Assembly: GCA_021813595.1 (NCBI GenBank)
Contig: JAKAKF010000290.1
Span: forward strand, 1-8,875
DNA: 8,875 bases
Origin: a bacterium
Lineage (GTDB): Bacteria; SZUA-79; Acidulodesulfobacterales; Acidulodesulfobacteraceae
Direction of reading: 5' to 3'
Within the stretch, counting starts at the first letter, position 1. Every line of letters starts with the position of its first letter. Positions 1-6,608 of this stretch are shown piece by piece. Below the pieces are notes generated by a model. The model did not search any database. It saw nothing but the letters and a program-made list of their open reading frames with translations, and had not been told where the DNA came from. The translations under genes and the position numbers were made by a program.

Positions 1-88
1 CGGCAGAACCTATTTTTTGTTTAGAAATAGATTCTACGATACAAACGCCGTAACCGGGATAAAATACAAATTCGTTTAAGTTCAACAT
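1..88 (-). CDS. CarD-family transcriptional regulator, N-terminal fragment (runs off left edge)
   Basis: Only the first 29 codons are visible. They read MLNLNEFVFYPGYGVCIVES and then ISKQKIGSA. The F-x-YPG-x-GV-x-x-(V/I)-x-x-I pattern is the opening of the CarD/CdnL/TRCF RNA-polymerase-interacting domain (a small Tudor-like fold that binds the polymerase beta subunit). Known family members stabilise open promoter complexes or, in TRCF, couple repair to transcription. Because the domain begins at residue 5, a small CarD/CdnL-type protein is more likely than TRCF, where the domain lies internally. The ATG at 86-88 is well placed behind AAGGAGG (96-102, 7-nt spacer). The gene lies 48 nt after mqnE on the same strand with no terminator between them, so cotranscription is likely. 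The family call rests on a short stretch, so the exact subfamily is open. Confidence 0.75.
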   Translation of the reverse strand, partial: MLNLNEFVFYPGYGVCIVESISKQKIGSA

Positions 89-95
89 TTTTAAG

Positions 96-102
96 CCTCC
101 TT
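96..102 (-). promoter_or_regulatory. Strong Shine-Dalgarno of the carD-like gene
   Basis: AAGGAGG on the minus strand lies 7 nt before the ATG at 88. It is the strongest ribosome binding site among the genes of this cluster, where the other starts have weak or no Shine-Dalgarno. This suggests the regulator is translated independently and at a higher level than the menaquinone enzymes before it. Confidence 0.8.
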
Positions 103-136
103 AAACTCTTTGGACGTTAAATTAATGAAAATAATA

Positions 137-1222
137 TTAATTAAAAACAACATTATAAACAGTATCTCTTTCGGCAGGAAATTTACCCGCCTCTTCAATT
201 ATTTTTTTTACATTTTTGACGCTGAGACCCACAGGGTTAACAGAGCCGGCATTATGCGATATTTTTTCCTCCGTAAGCGTCCCGTCAAAATCGTCGGCGC
301 CGAAAGAAAGAGAAACCTGCGCAAGGTTAATACCCAGGTTTACGAAAAACGTTTTTATATGTTTGAAATTATCCAAAAAAAGCCGCGAAATTGCAATAAC
401 TTTGAGGTCGTCGTATCCGGTGGTAAGCCCGGAATTCCTGACGGCAGTGTTTTTCGGCTGGAAAGCAAATGGAATAAAAGATTTAAAGCCTCCCGATTCA
501 TCCTGCGCAGACCTAATTTCGCTTAAATGATTTATTCTGTCTTCATAGCTTTCTTTTACTCCGTATAACATTGAAGCATTGGAGGAAATGCCTATTTTAT
601 GGGCGGTTTTGTGTATTGAAATCCATCTTTCCCCGCTTATTTTTTGCGGACATAATTTTTTTCTTATAACCGGGCTGAAAATTTCCGCTCCGCCTCCGGG
701 AAGGGCGTCTAATCCGTTTTCTTTCAAATCGGTAAGCACCTCTTTTACGGAAAGTCCCGAAATATTAGATAGATAGTCTATTTCTACAGCCGTAAAAGCC
801 TGTATCATTAAGGACGGGAATTCATTCTTTATTCTGCGGACCATATTTAAATAGAAGCCGTAAGAAAGAGAGGGGTGAAGACCTCCGACGATATGGACTT
901 CTTTAAAATTATTGGTTTTATAATTCGTCTTAATATATTCTATTATTTCATCCACACTCATAGAATATGCATCCGCTTCTTTTCCGTTTCTGTAAAATGC
1001 GCAAAAAGCACATCTGTTTACGCATATATTGGTATAATTTATATGAATATTGGCAATATAATATACTTTATCTCCGTTGATTTTTAAGTTTTTAAAGTTT
1101 GCAAGCTCTCCTATAGAGAGCAGGTCGTGAGATTTAAATAAAAACAAAGCGTCTTCTGCCGACAATCGTTTATTATTATAAACCTTTTCTTTTATTAAAT
1201 CAAAAGTTTTATTTCCTGTCAT
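137..1222 (-). CDS. mqnE: Aminofutalosine synthase MqnE (radical SAM)
   Basis: A 361-residue radical-SAM enzyme of the futalosine menaquinone pathway. It joins the adenosyl radical from SAM to 3-[(1-carboxyvinyl)oxy]benzoate, giving aminofutalosine. The [4Fe-4S] cysteines are C67, C71 and C74 in CVNRCAFCAFYR (CxxxCxxC). MqnE rather than MqnC is indicated by VHIVGGLHP (109-117), QAFTAVEI (141-148), PGGGAEIF (175-182), SNASMLYG (214-221), the stretch DESGGFKSFIPFAFQPKNT (241-259), FGADDFDGT (308-316) and the ending AGKFPAERDTVY (345-356). MqnC instead has QGG-HP and a (F/L)SPPEI motif at the matching places. Length is normal for the family. The ATG overlaps the end of ubiX by 14 nt and has GGAA/AAAGG just upstream, which points to translational coupling. 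No truncation or missing core residue is seen. Confidence 0.95.
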   Translation of the reverse strand: MTGNKTFDLIKEKVYNNKRLSAEDALFLFKSHDLLSIGELANFKNLKINGDKVYYIANIHINYTNICVNRCAFCAFYRNGKEADAYSMSVDEIIEYIKTNYKTNNFKEVHIVGGLHPSLSYGFYLNMVRRIKNEFPSLMIQAFTAVEIDYLSNISGLSVKEVLTDLKENGLDALPGGGAEIFSPVIRKKLCPQKISGERWISIHKTAHKIGISSNASMLYGVKESYEDRINHLSEIRSAQDESGGFKSFIPFAFQPKNTAVRNSGLTTGYDDLKVIAISRLFLDNFKHIKTFFVNLGINLAQVSLSFGADDFDGTLTEEKISHNAGSVNPVGLSVKNVKKIIEEAGKFPAERDTVYNVVFN

Positions 1223-1919
1223 AGCCTTTCCATCTTTCGTAAATATCGTTTTCTATATCTAACGCATCCAAAATCTTGCCCGTTATAAAATCTATAATAT
1301 CTTCGACCGTTATGGGCTTGCCGTAAAATGCCGGAATAGGCGGCAGAATCACAGCCCCAGACGAATGAAGGGAGAGCATATTTTTAAGGTGTATATCGTT
1401 AAAAGGGGTTTCCCTAGGACAAACTATTAGCTTTTTTCTTTCTTTAAGCATAACGTCCGCCGCCCGCTCTATAAGACTTCCGGAAATTCCGTTTGCAATT
1501 CTGGAAAGACTGCCCATAGAACACGGAACGACTATCATTCCCTTAACGTTTTTTGCGGAGCCGCTTGCAATGCGCGCCTCTAAAAAATTCTCGTCTAGAA
1601 AAGCAAACCTGCCGGAATCTTTATGCAGTTCGAACTTATTTACTATTTCGTTTTTTATTGTTTGGCTAAAGCCGCTTAAAGAATCGCCTGAGCCGTTCAT
1701 ATAAAACTCGGAAATATCGGCAAACATCCCAAGTTCGTTATTGCTTACCCTGAAACCCGGCTTGGAAATTATAAGGTGAACGAAAAAAGAACGGTTTATT
1801 AAAGCCTTAAGAAGGCTGAATCCGTATATCGCTCCGGACGCTCCCGTTATCGATACGATGTAGGAATTAGCGTCTCTTTCCTTTTCCGTTTCTATATTTA
1901 TATTATAATTTTCTTTCAT
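1209..1919 (-). CDS. ubiX: Flavin prenyltransferase, UbiX/MqnM type
   Basis: A 236-residue flavoprotein. The family joins a dimethylallyl group to reduced FMN and so makes the prenylated-FMN cofactor needed by UbiD decarboxylases. The next-but-one gene upstream is such a decarboxylase, its likely client. Signatures are the FMN-binding GASGAIYG (26-33), VPCSMGSLSRIA (131-142), ERAADV (151-156), the catalytic PRETP segment (168-172) and the tyrosine of PAFYG (Y199). The protein is about 30-40 residues longer than typical UbiX (about 190-205). The extra length is a charged N-terminal lead of about 19 residues before the first strand, plus an enlarged polar segment around 66-112 (DISEFYMNGSG onward). 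I keep the ATG at 1917-1919 because no other ATG lies nearer the fold. AAAGGAA lies only 1-2 nt upstream, unusually close. The gene is 24 nt after ubiA and overlaps mqnE. Confidence 0.92.
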   Translation of the reverse strand: MKENYNINIETEKERDANSYIVSITGASGAIYGFSLLKALINRSFFVHLIISKPGFRVSNNELGMFADISEFYMNGSGDSLSGFSQTIKNEIVNKFELHKDSGRFAFLDENFLEARIASGSAKNVKGMIVVPCSMGSLSRIANGISGSLIERAADVMLKERKKLIVCPRETPFNDIHLKNMLSLHSSGAVILPPIPAFYGKPITVEDIIDFITGKILDALDIENDIYERWKGYDRK

Positions 1920-1943
1920 ATTCCTTTATTCGCGGATATACCT

Positions 1944-2837
1944 TTACGGCACAATAAAAAATTTAGAATATAAGACGTTTGCGCATATAAAAACGAAAAA
2001 AGTTATGGAAATATATCCGTTCATAGTAAAAAAAGCGGCATCGATATTATCTAAGCTCTTATAAACTAAAAAATGTTCGTATGCAAAAAAGCCTGCGACC
2101 AGAATTATTCCTATAATATATAAAAAATTAAGATTAAACATAAAATACAGGGAAATCAAGCATATTAAAGCAAGCGAATGCAATATTCTAGAAACGGCTA
2201 CCGCGTTTTTTATTCCGAATTTTGCCGGTACGGAGAAGAGCCCGTTTGCGGTGTCGAAATCATAATCTAAAATAGCGTAAAGAATGTCGAACCCTGCGCC
2301 CCAAAAAACTACGGCAAGACCGAGAATCAAAATTTTATAATCCAGACTCCCCGTAACGGCGAGCCATGTTCCCAAAGGACCAAGCGCCATGCTTATTCCA
2401 AGAACCATATGGGAAAAAAACGTAAACCTTTTCGTGAAGGAATAAAACGTAATAAAAATAATAACAATCGGGGAAAGAACAAAACATATAAAGTTTAGTT
2501 CGTAAGCGGCAAATATAAGTATTATATATGAAACTATTCCGAAAACGAATCCGTATAAAGCGGTAAGCTCGCCTTTAGGAATGGTCCTTTCCATAGTCCT
2601 TTTATTTTTTGCGTCAATTTTTCTGTCTATAAACCTGTTAAACGCCATCGCTCCGCTTCTTCCGGAAGCCATGGCTATAACGACCCATATTATCTTATAA
2701 TAAAAAAACGGCGTGCCGAAAGACGACGGATATTTATCGTAAAAAGCAAGGAGAAAAGCGCTGAGGGCGAAAGGCAGGACGAATATCGTATGCGAAAATT
2801 TAACTAATTCTAAAGTATTTTTGAACTTTTTAAGCAT
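1944..2837 (-). CDS. mqnP: UbiA-family prenyltransferase, probably MqnP (menaquinone pathway)
   Basis: A 297-residue polytopic inner-membrane enzyme of the UbiA superfamily. By context it should attach the polyprenyl tail to 1,4-dihydroxy-6-naphthoate in the late futalosine pathway. The first Mg-diphosphate site is NRFIDRKID (N67, D71, D75), followed by KNKRTMERTIPKGE (77-90). The second is DILYAILDYDFD (D184, D191, D195) followed by GLFSVPAKFG (199-208). About eight or nine hydrophobic segments are visible, for example around 14-32, 92-112, 115-131, 168-190, 217-233 and 237-252. The ending with AAFFTMNGYIS (267-277) resembles MqnP-like members more than 4-hydroxybenzoate octaprenyltransferase of ubiquinone synthesis. 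No ubiquinone genes are present, and mqnE follows two genes later. It starts 6 nt after ubiD without a good Shine-Dalgarno, so coupling is likely. The substrate is inferred from context. Confidence 0.88.
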   Translation of the reverse strand: MLKKFKNTLELVKFSHTIFVLPFALSAFLLAFYDKYPSSFGTPFFYYKIIWVVIAMASGRSGAMAFNRFIDRKIDAKNKRTMERTIPKGELTALYGFVFGIVSYIILIFAAYELNFICFVLSPIVIIFITFYSFTKRFTFFSHMVLGISMALGPLGTWLAVTGSLDYKILILGLAVVFWGAGFDILYAILDYDFDTANGLFSVPAKFGIKNAVAVSRILHSLALICLISLYFMFNLNFLYIIGIILVAGFFAYEHFLVYKSLDNIDAAFFTMNGYISITFFVFICANVLYSKFFIVP

Positions 2838-2843
2838 CTTAGT

Positions 2844-4292
2844 TTAACTTAAACCGTATTCCTTCCATCTTTCATCGACGAGTTTTTTTATGTCGTCAGA
2901 CATTATTATATCGTCCGGCCATTTTCTTTTATAGCCTTCCGATGCCCATTTTTTTGTGGCGTCTATACCCATTTTAGAGCCGTAGTTGGGAATATCCGAA
3001 GCATGCTCCAAGACGTCGATAGGTCCTTCGACAAACGAAACGTCTCTTTTTGGGTCTATATTATTGCATATTCTCCAGATAACTTCGCTCCTGTCCTGGA
3101 CGTTCACGTCCTCGTCCAATATTACTATTATTTTGGTGAACATCATAAGGCCGAGACCCCATATTCCGTGCATAATCTTTTTCGCATGTCCGGGATAGCT
3201 TTTTTTAATGCTTATAAATGCCAAATCATGAAATATTCCTTCAAAAGGCAGATTCATATCGATAATTTCCGGGAAAATCTTTTTTATTGCAGGCAGGAAA
3301 AATCTTTCTGTAGCCTTCCCTATGTAACAGTCCTCCATAGGCGGTTTGCCTACTATGGTAGCCGGATATATCGCATCTTTTCTGTGCGAAATGAGCGTTA
3401 CGTGAAACACCGGATAAAAATCTTCGAGAGAATAATATCCGGTATGGTCGCCGAAAGGTCCTTCGATCCTGAAATCTTCGGCAGGGTCTATATATCCTTC
3501 AAGGACGAACTCGGCATTTGCCGGAACATATATATCGTTAGTTTCCGATTTCACGAGTTCGACTGCGTCTCCCCTTAAAAACCCCGCAAACATCATCTCT
3601 TCTATATCGGGGGGAAGCGGCGCGGTAGCCGAATAAATTACCGCCGGATCGGAGCCAATAACTACGGAAACCGGTATCTTTTTGCCGGCTTCTTTATATT
3701 TCCTGAAATGCCTTGCGCCGTCTTTATGAATGTGCCAATGCATGCCGCAGGAAGTATCGTCGTAAACCTGCATTCTATACATTCCGACGTTGGTAGAGCC
3801 GGTTTCCGGATCCTTCGTGAAAACAAGCGGAAGGGTAATGAAAGGTCCGCCGTCTTCCGGCCATGTCTTTAGAACCGGGAGAATATCCAGCAGGGGCGGC
3901 TTGTCTATAATAACTTCTTTGCATTTACCGTTCTTCGCCGTTTTCGGCATATAATCGGCAAGTTTTTTTAGTTTTGAAAGGGATTTTATTTTTTCGAAGA
4001 AATTAGTCGGTATTTCAGGGTCTATTATTTCGGAAATTCTTTTTCCGACGTCGTCGAGGCTATCGACCTCGAAAGCCTTCAATATACGCTTATTTGAGCC
4101 GAACATATTTATTAAAACAGGAAAATTATAACCTTTTACGTTTTCGAATAAAAGTGCAGGGCCCTCTTTTTTTACCATCCTGTCGGCAATTTCCGCTATT
4201 TCCAAATTTCTGTCTACCGGAGCGCCTACTCTGTGCAAATCGTTATTCTTTTCTAATATCCGGATAAATTCGTGCAGGTCTTTATAAGGCAT
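2844..4292 (-). CDS. UbiD-family decarboxylase, probable menaquinone-pathway decarboxylase (MqnL type)
   Basis: A 482-residue UbiD-family (de)carboxylase that uses prenylated FMN from UbiX plus a divalent metal. In this setting it probably decarboxylates prenylated 1,4-dihydroxy-6-naphthoate, the MqnL-type step. Visible signatures are GPALLFENVKG (44-54), TNVGMYRMQ (167-175) with candidate cofactor/metal residues N168 and R173, the HWHIHKDGARHF stretch (185-196), LVKSETND (246-253) and EGPFGDHTGYYS (277-288). In that last motif E277 and D282 occupy the E-R-E/D catalytic positions. The C-terminal half carries the family's PGHAKK (367-372) and PNYGSKMGIDATKKW (444-458) elements. Length is normal. 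It is the first gene of the ubiD-ubiA-ubiX-mqnE run, 88 nt after selB. No convincing Shine-Dalgarno precedes the ATG. A ubiquinone-type UbiD role is the alternative, disfavoured by the MqnE neighbour. Confidence 0.92.
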   Translation of the reverse strand: MPYKDLHEFIRILEKNNDLHRVGAPVDRNLEIAEIADRMVKKEGPALLFENVKGYNFPVLINMFGSNKRILKAFEVDSLDDVGKRISEIIDPEIPTNFFEKIKSLSKLKKLADYMPKTAKNGKCKEVIIDKPPLLDILPVLKTWPEDGGPFITLPLVFTKDPETGSTNVGMYRMQVYDDTSCGMHWHIHKDGARHFRKYKEAGKKIPVSVVIGSDPAVIYSATAPLPPDIEEMMFAGFLRGDAVELVKSETNDIYVPANAEFVLEGYIDPAEDFRIEGPFGDHTGYYSLEDFYPVFHVTLISHRKDAIYPATIVGKPPMEDCYIGKATERFFLPAIKKIFPEIIDMNLPFEGIFHDLAFISIKKSYPGHAKKIMHGIWGLGLMMFTKIIVILDEDVNVQDRSEVIWRICNNIDPKRDVSFVEGPIDVLEHASDIPNYGSKMGIDATKKWASEGYKRKWPDDIIMSDDIKKLVDERWKEYGLS

Positions 4293-4380
4293 GTTTATTT
4301 TTTATATAATATAAATATAATATTAAATTATAGACCCTATTATTATATCAAAATTTATAAAAAAATAAAAGAAAAAGGCT
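4293..4380. other. AT-rich selB-ubiD intergenic gap
   Basis: These 88 nt are almost entirely A and T. I see no strong hairpin, no sigma-54 signature and no Shine-Dalgarno for ubiD. Apart from the weak promoter match listed separately, nothing can be assigned. Without a clear terminator after selB, some read-through from selB into the menaquinone genes is possible. Confidence 0.5.
4322..4351 (-). promoter_or_regulatory. Possible sigma-70 promoter of the menaquinone gene cluster
   Basis: In the 88-nt selB-ubiD gap the minus strand carries TTGATA (4346-4351), an 18-bp spacer and TTTAAT (4322-4327). Each hexamer matches 5 of 6 consensus bases. This would start transcription near 4315, about 23 nt before the ubiD ATG. 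A TATAAT also sits in the spacer, but with no partner at the right distance. The gap is extremely AT-rich, so chance matches are expected and the call is weak. Confidence 0.3.
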
Positions 4381-6333
4381 TCATATTTCGGCTTTTTTTA
4401 TCCTATAACCTTCTTTTTTAAGCGTATATCCGGTATTGTCGAAATATTCCAGGAGCGGTATAGCATATTTTCTCGATACGCATGCAATTTCTTTCATATC
4501 TTTAGGTTCGAGCCTTTCTTCTTTTTCAAAAAAGCCGTCTAATTCAGATTTGATTACGTCGATCTGCGCTTTCAGGTAGTAGATATCGTTCTTGACTTTG
4601 ACGAGCTTTCCCTGCTTAACCATAAGAGCGGTTATATAATTCAATATCTTTTTATTCGCTTTTATTTTAGTCTCTAATTCCGTGAAATCCGGAACACTGT
4701 TGCCGTTGGATTTCAATAAATGTTCTATTTTTTCGGCGATATTTATATATTCGGAAGGCATAACCGCTTCGGAAATTCTTCGCTCCGAACCTTTTGGAAG
4801 TATATTCCCTTCATAGTATGTTATTTCTTTTTTAAACAGTAAATCGTCTATGATTATATCGAAAAGCCCTCCCGTATAAGGTTTATTAAAATTTTGCTCA
4901 AAAATAACATATAATTTCTGCTTATTTAACCCTTTTTTAAAATCGAAACTTTCGTCTTTTGAATTTTCGTTTATTATTTTTAAAAGCAAAAACTTTCCCG
5001 CGTCGAAATCTTCTTTTAAAAAAATAAATTTATATTTATCGTCAGTTATTATCCTGCCGTCTTTTTTTAGTTCTTTTATGACGGCCGTAAAATCGGTATA
5101 ATTAATATTCATTTTTTTATAAATTATTTCTGCTGCACTTCCTCCGCTTACAGTTATAAAGCCGTAAACGGCTTTTTTAATGTCGTCTGAAACCATTGCT
5201 TCGTAAAATACCTGTTTTGATTCTTCATATGCGTAATCGGGTAGAGGGTCTATTATAATGCCGCCGCCGACAGTCCTGCCTGCGCCTATATCTCTTATGA
5301 TAAATTTTTCTCTAGCTATAGTCGATATTTTATTGTTTAATTTAAACAACGCATATGAATATTCGCCGGGCTTAATTCTTTTATCGGCATTAAAAATTAT
5401 TATCTTGGAATTGACGGACGTCCCACCGGTCATAAATGACAATAAAATATGGCTTTTCATATCTTTTTTATTTTCAAAATCGTAAAAAACTTTTGCAAAA
5501 ATAGAATTTGACACCGTCAGCCCGTCTTTTGACGATATTACGTCGCCTAATTTAACGCTTTCCTTTTTTATAGACGGAACATTAACGGATATTCTCATGG
5601 ATTTGTGCGCAGTTTCTACCGGATTATTGTGTGATTCTATGCTTTTTATTCTCGCTGTCAGACCGGAAGGCATGAGCTGAACTTCATCGCCTGCGGAAAA
5701 GCTTCCGTATTTCAAAGTTCCCGCTAAAATAGTTCCGAAACCCTTTGATGAAATTATTCTGTCTATAGGCAGAAAAACTTTCGTAGGAATCGGTTTTAAA
5801 TTAGACTCTAAAGAGTATTCTTTTACCGCTCTTTCTATTTCTTTTTTTAATACGGCTATGCCTTCGCCGGATTTAACCGAAATTTTAAATATATTTTCTG
5901 CGGACTTATCATAGCCGTATAACTTTAAAAAGTCCCTTACTTCAGATTCCCTCTTTAAAATAATTTCAGCGTCGGCAGTATCTATTTTTGTAATTACAGG
6001 TATAATTAAACCTACTCCGAGCAGTTTTAAGATGAGGAGATGCTCTTTGGTCTGAGCCATTACGCCGTCGTCTGCCGCAACTACCAGCAAAACGCCGTCC
6101 ATTCCGGAAGAACCGGAAACCATAGTTTTTATGAATTTTGCATGACCTGGAACGTCCACTATCCCCACCGAAATACCTGAGGGGAAAAGCATATTTGCGT
6201 AACCAAGAACTATGCTGATTCCGCGCCTTTTTTCTTCTTCGAGCCTGTCCGTTTCTATGCCGGTCAGGGCTTTAATCAAGGAAGATTTTCCATGGTCTAT
6301 ATGTCCGGCCGTTCCCAATATAAAAGTATCCAT
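4381..6333 (-). CDS. selB: Selenocysteine-specific translation elongation factor SelB
   Basis: A 650-residue GTPase that carries Sec-tRNA(Sec) to the ribosome at UGA codons marked by a SECIS hairpin. The G domain (about 1-175) has G1 GHIDHGKS (10-17), a G2 region RRGISIVLGYA (36-46), G3 DVPGH (60-64) and G4 TKID (115-118). The G1 spelling and the short N-terminus distinguish SelB from EF-Tu and IF2. Beta-barrel domains II and III follow (about 180-365, with the SKGFGTILAGT segment typical of SelB). The C-terminal third (about 370-650) is divergent, lysine-rich and predicted to be the winged-helix array that binds SECIS RNA. Length is slightly above the usual 610-640. The G2 region has S40 where many SelB proteins have Thr, a conservative change. 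The ATG is fixed by the domain start, but no Shine-Dalgarno is visible before it. selA, selC and selD are not in the window. Confidence 0.96.
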   Translation of the reverse strand: MDTFILGTAGHIDHGKSSLIKALTGIETDRLEEEKRRGISIVLGYANMLFPSGISVGIVDVPGHAKFIKTMVSGSSGMDGVLLVVAADDGVMAQTKEHLLILKLLGVGLIIPVITKIDTADAEIILKRESEVRDFLKLYGYDKSAENIFKISVKSGEGIAVLKKEIERAVKEYSLESNLKPIPTKVFLPIDRIISSKGFGTILAGTLKYGSFSAGDEVQLMPSGLTARIKSIESHNNPVETAHKSMRISVNVPSIKKESVKLGDVISSKDGLTVSNSIFAKVFYDFENKKDMKSHILLSFMTGGTSVNSKIIIFNADKRIKPGEYSYALFKLNNKISTIAREKFIIRDIGAGRTVGGGIIIDPLPDYAYEESKQVFYEAMVSDDIKKAVYGFITVSGGSAAEIIYKKMNINYTDFTAVIKELKKDGRIITDDKYKFIFLKEDFDAGKFLLLKIINENSKDESFDFKKGLNKQKLYVIFEQNFNKPYTGGLFDIIIDDLLFKKEITYYEGNILPKGSERRISEAVMPSEYINIAEKIEHLLKSNGNSVPDFTELETKIKANKKILNYITALMVKQGKLVKVKNDIYYLKAQIDVIKSELDGFFEKEERLEPKDMKEIACVSRKYAIPLLEYFDNTGYTLKKEGYRIKKAEI

Positions 6334-6515
6334 TTATTAATTTTATCAAATTTTTTTTAAAAAAAAAGCTATCTAAATAGGAATTTTGGAGAAATAAATA
6401 GCCCGGCTCTTTTTAGGGAACCGGGCCACCTTTAGGAGGAGTGATGGAAAGCTTACAGTTTGTCTTGGTTTTGAGAAAACTTTATTATATTTATTTATAT
6501 ATTTTTTATTTCTTA
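6334..6515. other. htrA-selB intergenic region with hairpin and A/T tracts
   Basis: The 182-nt gap holds, in minus-strand order, an AT-rich stretch after the htrA stop, a plus-strand Shine-Dalgarno-like block (6434-6441), the GC-rich hairpin at 6401-6426, a weak 4-bp hairpin (CTAT-TTAG-ATAG, 6369-6380) directly followed by T9 and then A8 (6367-6351), and the selB start. The T9 run after the small hairpin could help termination. I found no convincing selB promoter, so selB may be transcribed from a start very close to its ATG or by read-through from htrA. Confidence 0.5.
6401..6426 (-). terminator. GC-rich hairpin after htrA, candidate intrinsic terminator
   Basis: Positions 6401-6410 pair with 6417-6426. 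There are six perfect G-C pairs (GCCCGG/CCGGGC), one C-A mismatch, two further Watson-Crick pairs and one wobble pair, with a six-base loop. Read on the minus strand it lies about 90 nt after the htrA stop and is followed by the U-rich TATTTATTTCT. That fits a moderately good intrinsic terminator. On the plus strand no U tract follows, so the direction favours htrA. Confidence 0.5.
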
Positions 6516-6608
6516 TTACTCCGTGTATGCCAGATACAGCTTCATATTTCCCCTTCTTATGTAGAAAAGAAACTGTTTAGATTTCTCGGCTGTTCTGATA
6601 TCTTTTAA
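6444..6608 (+). CDS. Doubtful 54-residue plus-strand ORF behind a strong Shine-Dalgarno
   Basis: The plus strand carries AGGAGGAG (6434-6441) just before ATG at 6444-6446. The frame runs 54 codons to TAA at 6606-6608. The predicted peptide begins MESLQFVLVLRKLYYIYLYI and continues with a hydrophobic, Tyr/Leu-rich stretch that could be a single membrane helix. From about codon 25 onward it is antisense to the 3' end of htrA, so that part is constrained by another gene. I recognise no family. The start context is better than that of most genes here and it follows a hairpin, so it is listed, but it may be fortuitous. Confidence 0.15.
   Translation: MESLQFVLVLRKLYYIYLYIFYFLLLRVCQIQLHISPSYVEKKLFRFLGCSDIF

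Noticed and set aside
137..1222. Assignment as MqnC (cyclic dehypoxanthine futalosine synthase)
   Set aside because: The AFTAVEI, SNASMLYG and FGADDFDGT motifs are those of MqnE; MqnC carries QGG-HP and SPPEI-type motifs that are absent.
3003..3578. A 191-codon plus-strand open frame opposite the UbiD-type gene
   Set aside because: It is wholly antisense to a strongly conserved enzyme, has no family-like motifs or good ribosome site, and its composition follows from the codon pattern of the other strand. The same applies to the other plus-strand frames opposite mqnE, selB and htrA.
4381..4383. The TGA at the end of selB as a selenocysteine codon
   Set aside because: The protein already has full family length, the frame after the TGA is short, low-complexity and soon stops, and no SECIS-like hairpin follows.
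4370..4402. Possible terminator at the end of selB (A-rich and T-rich runs around AAGCC)
   Set aside because: Only A-T pairs plus one G-C pair can be lined up and the inner part does not pair, so no stable stem is supported.
6395..6450. Known riboswitch class at the htrA-selB hairpin
   Set aside because: I compared it by eye with conserved cores of c-di-GMP, TPP, cobalamin, fluoride and guanidine riboswitches and found none of their invariant blocks.
6334..6515. tRNA-Sec (selC) next to selB
   Set aside because: No cloverleaf, T-loop or acceptor pairing is seen in this gap, nor elsewhere in the intergenic regions.
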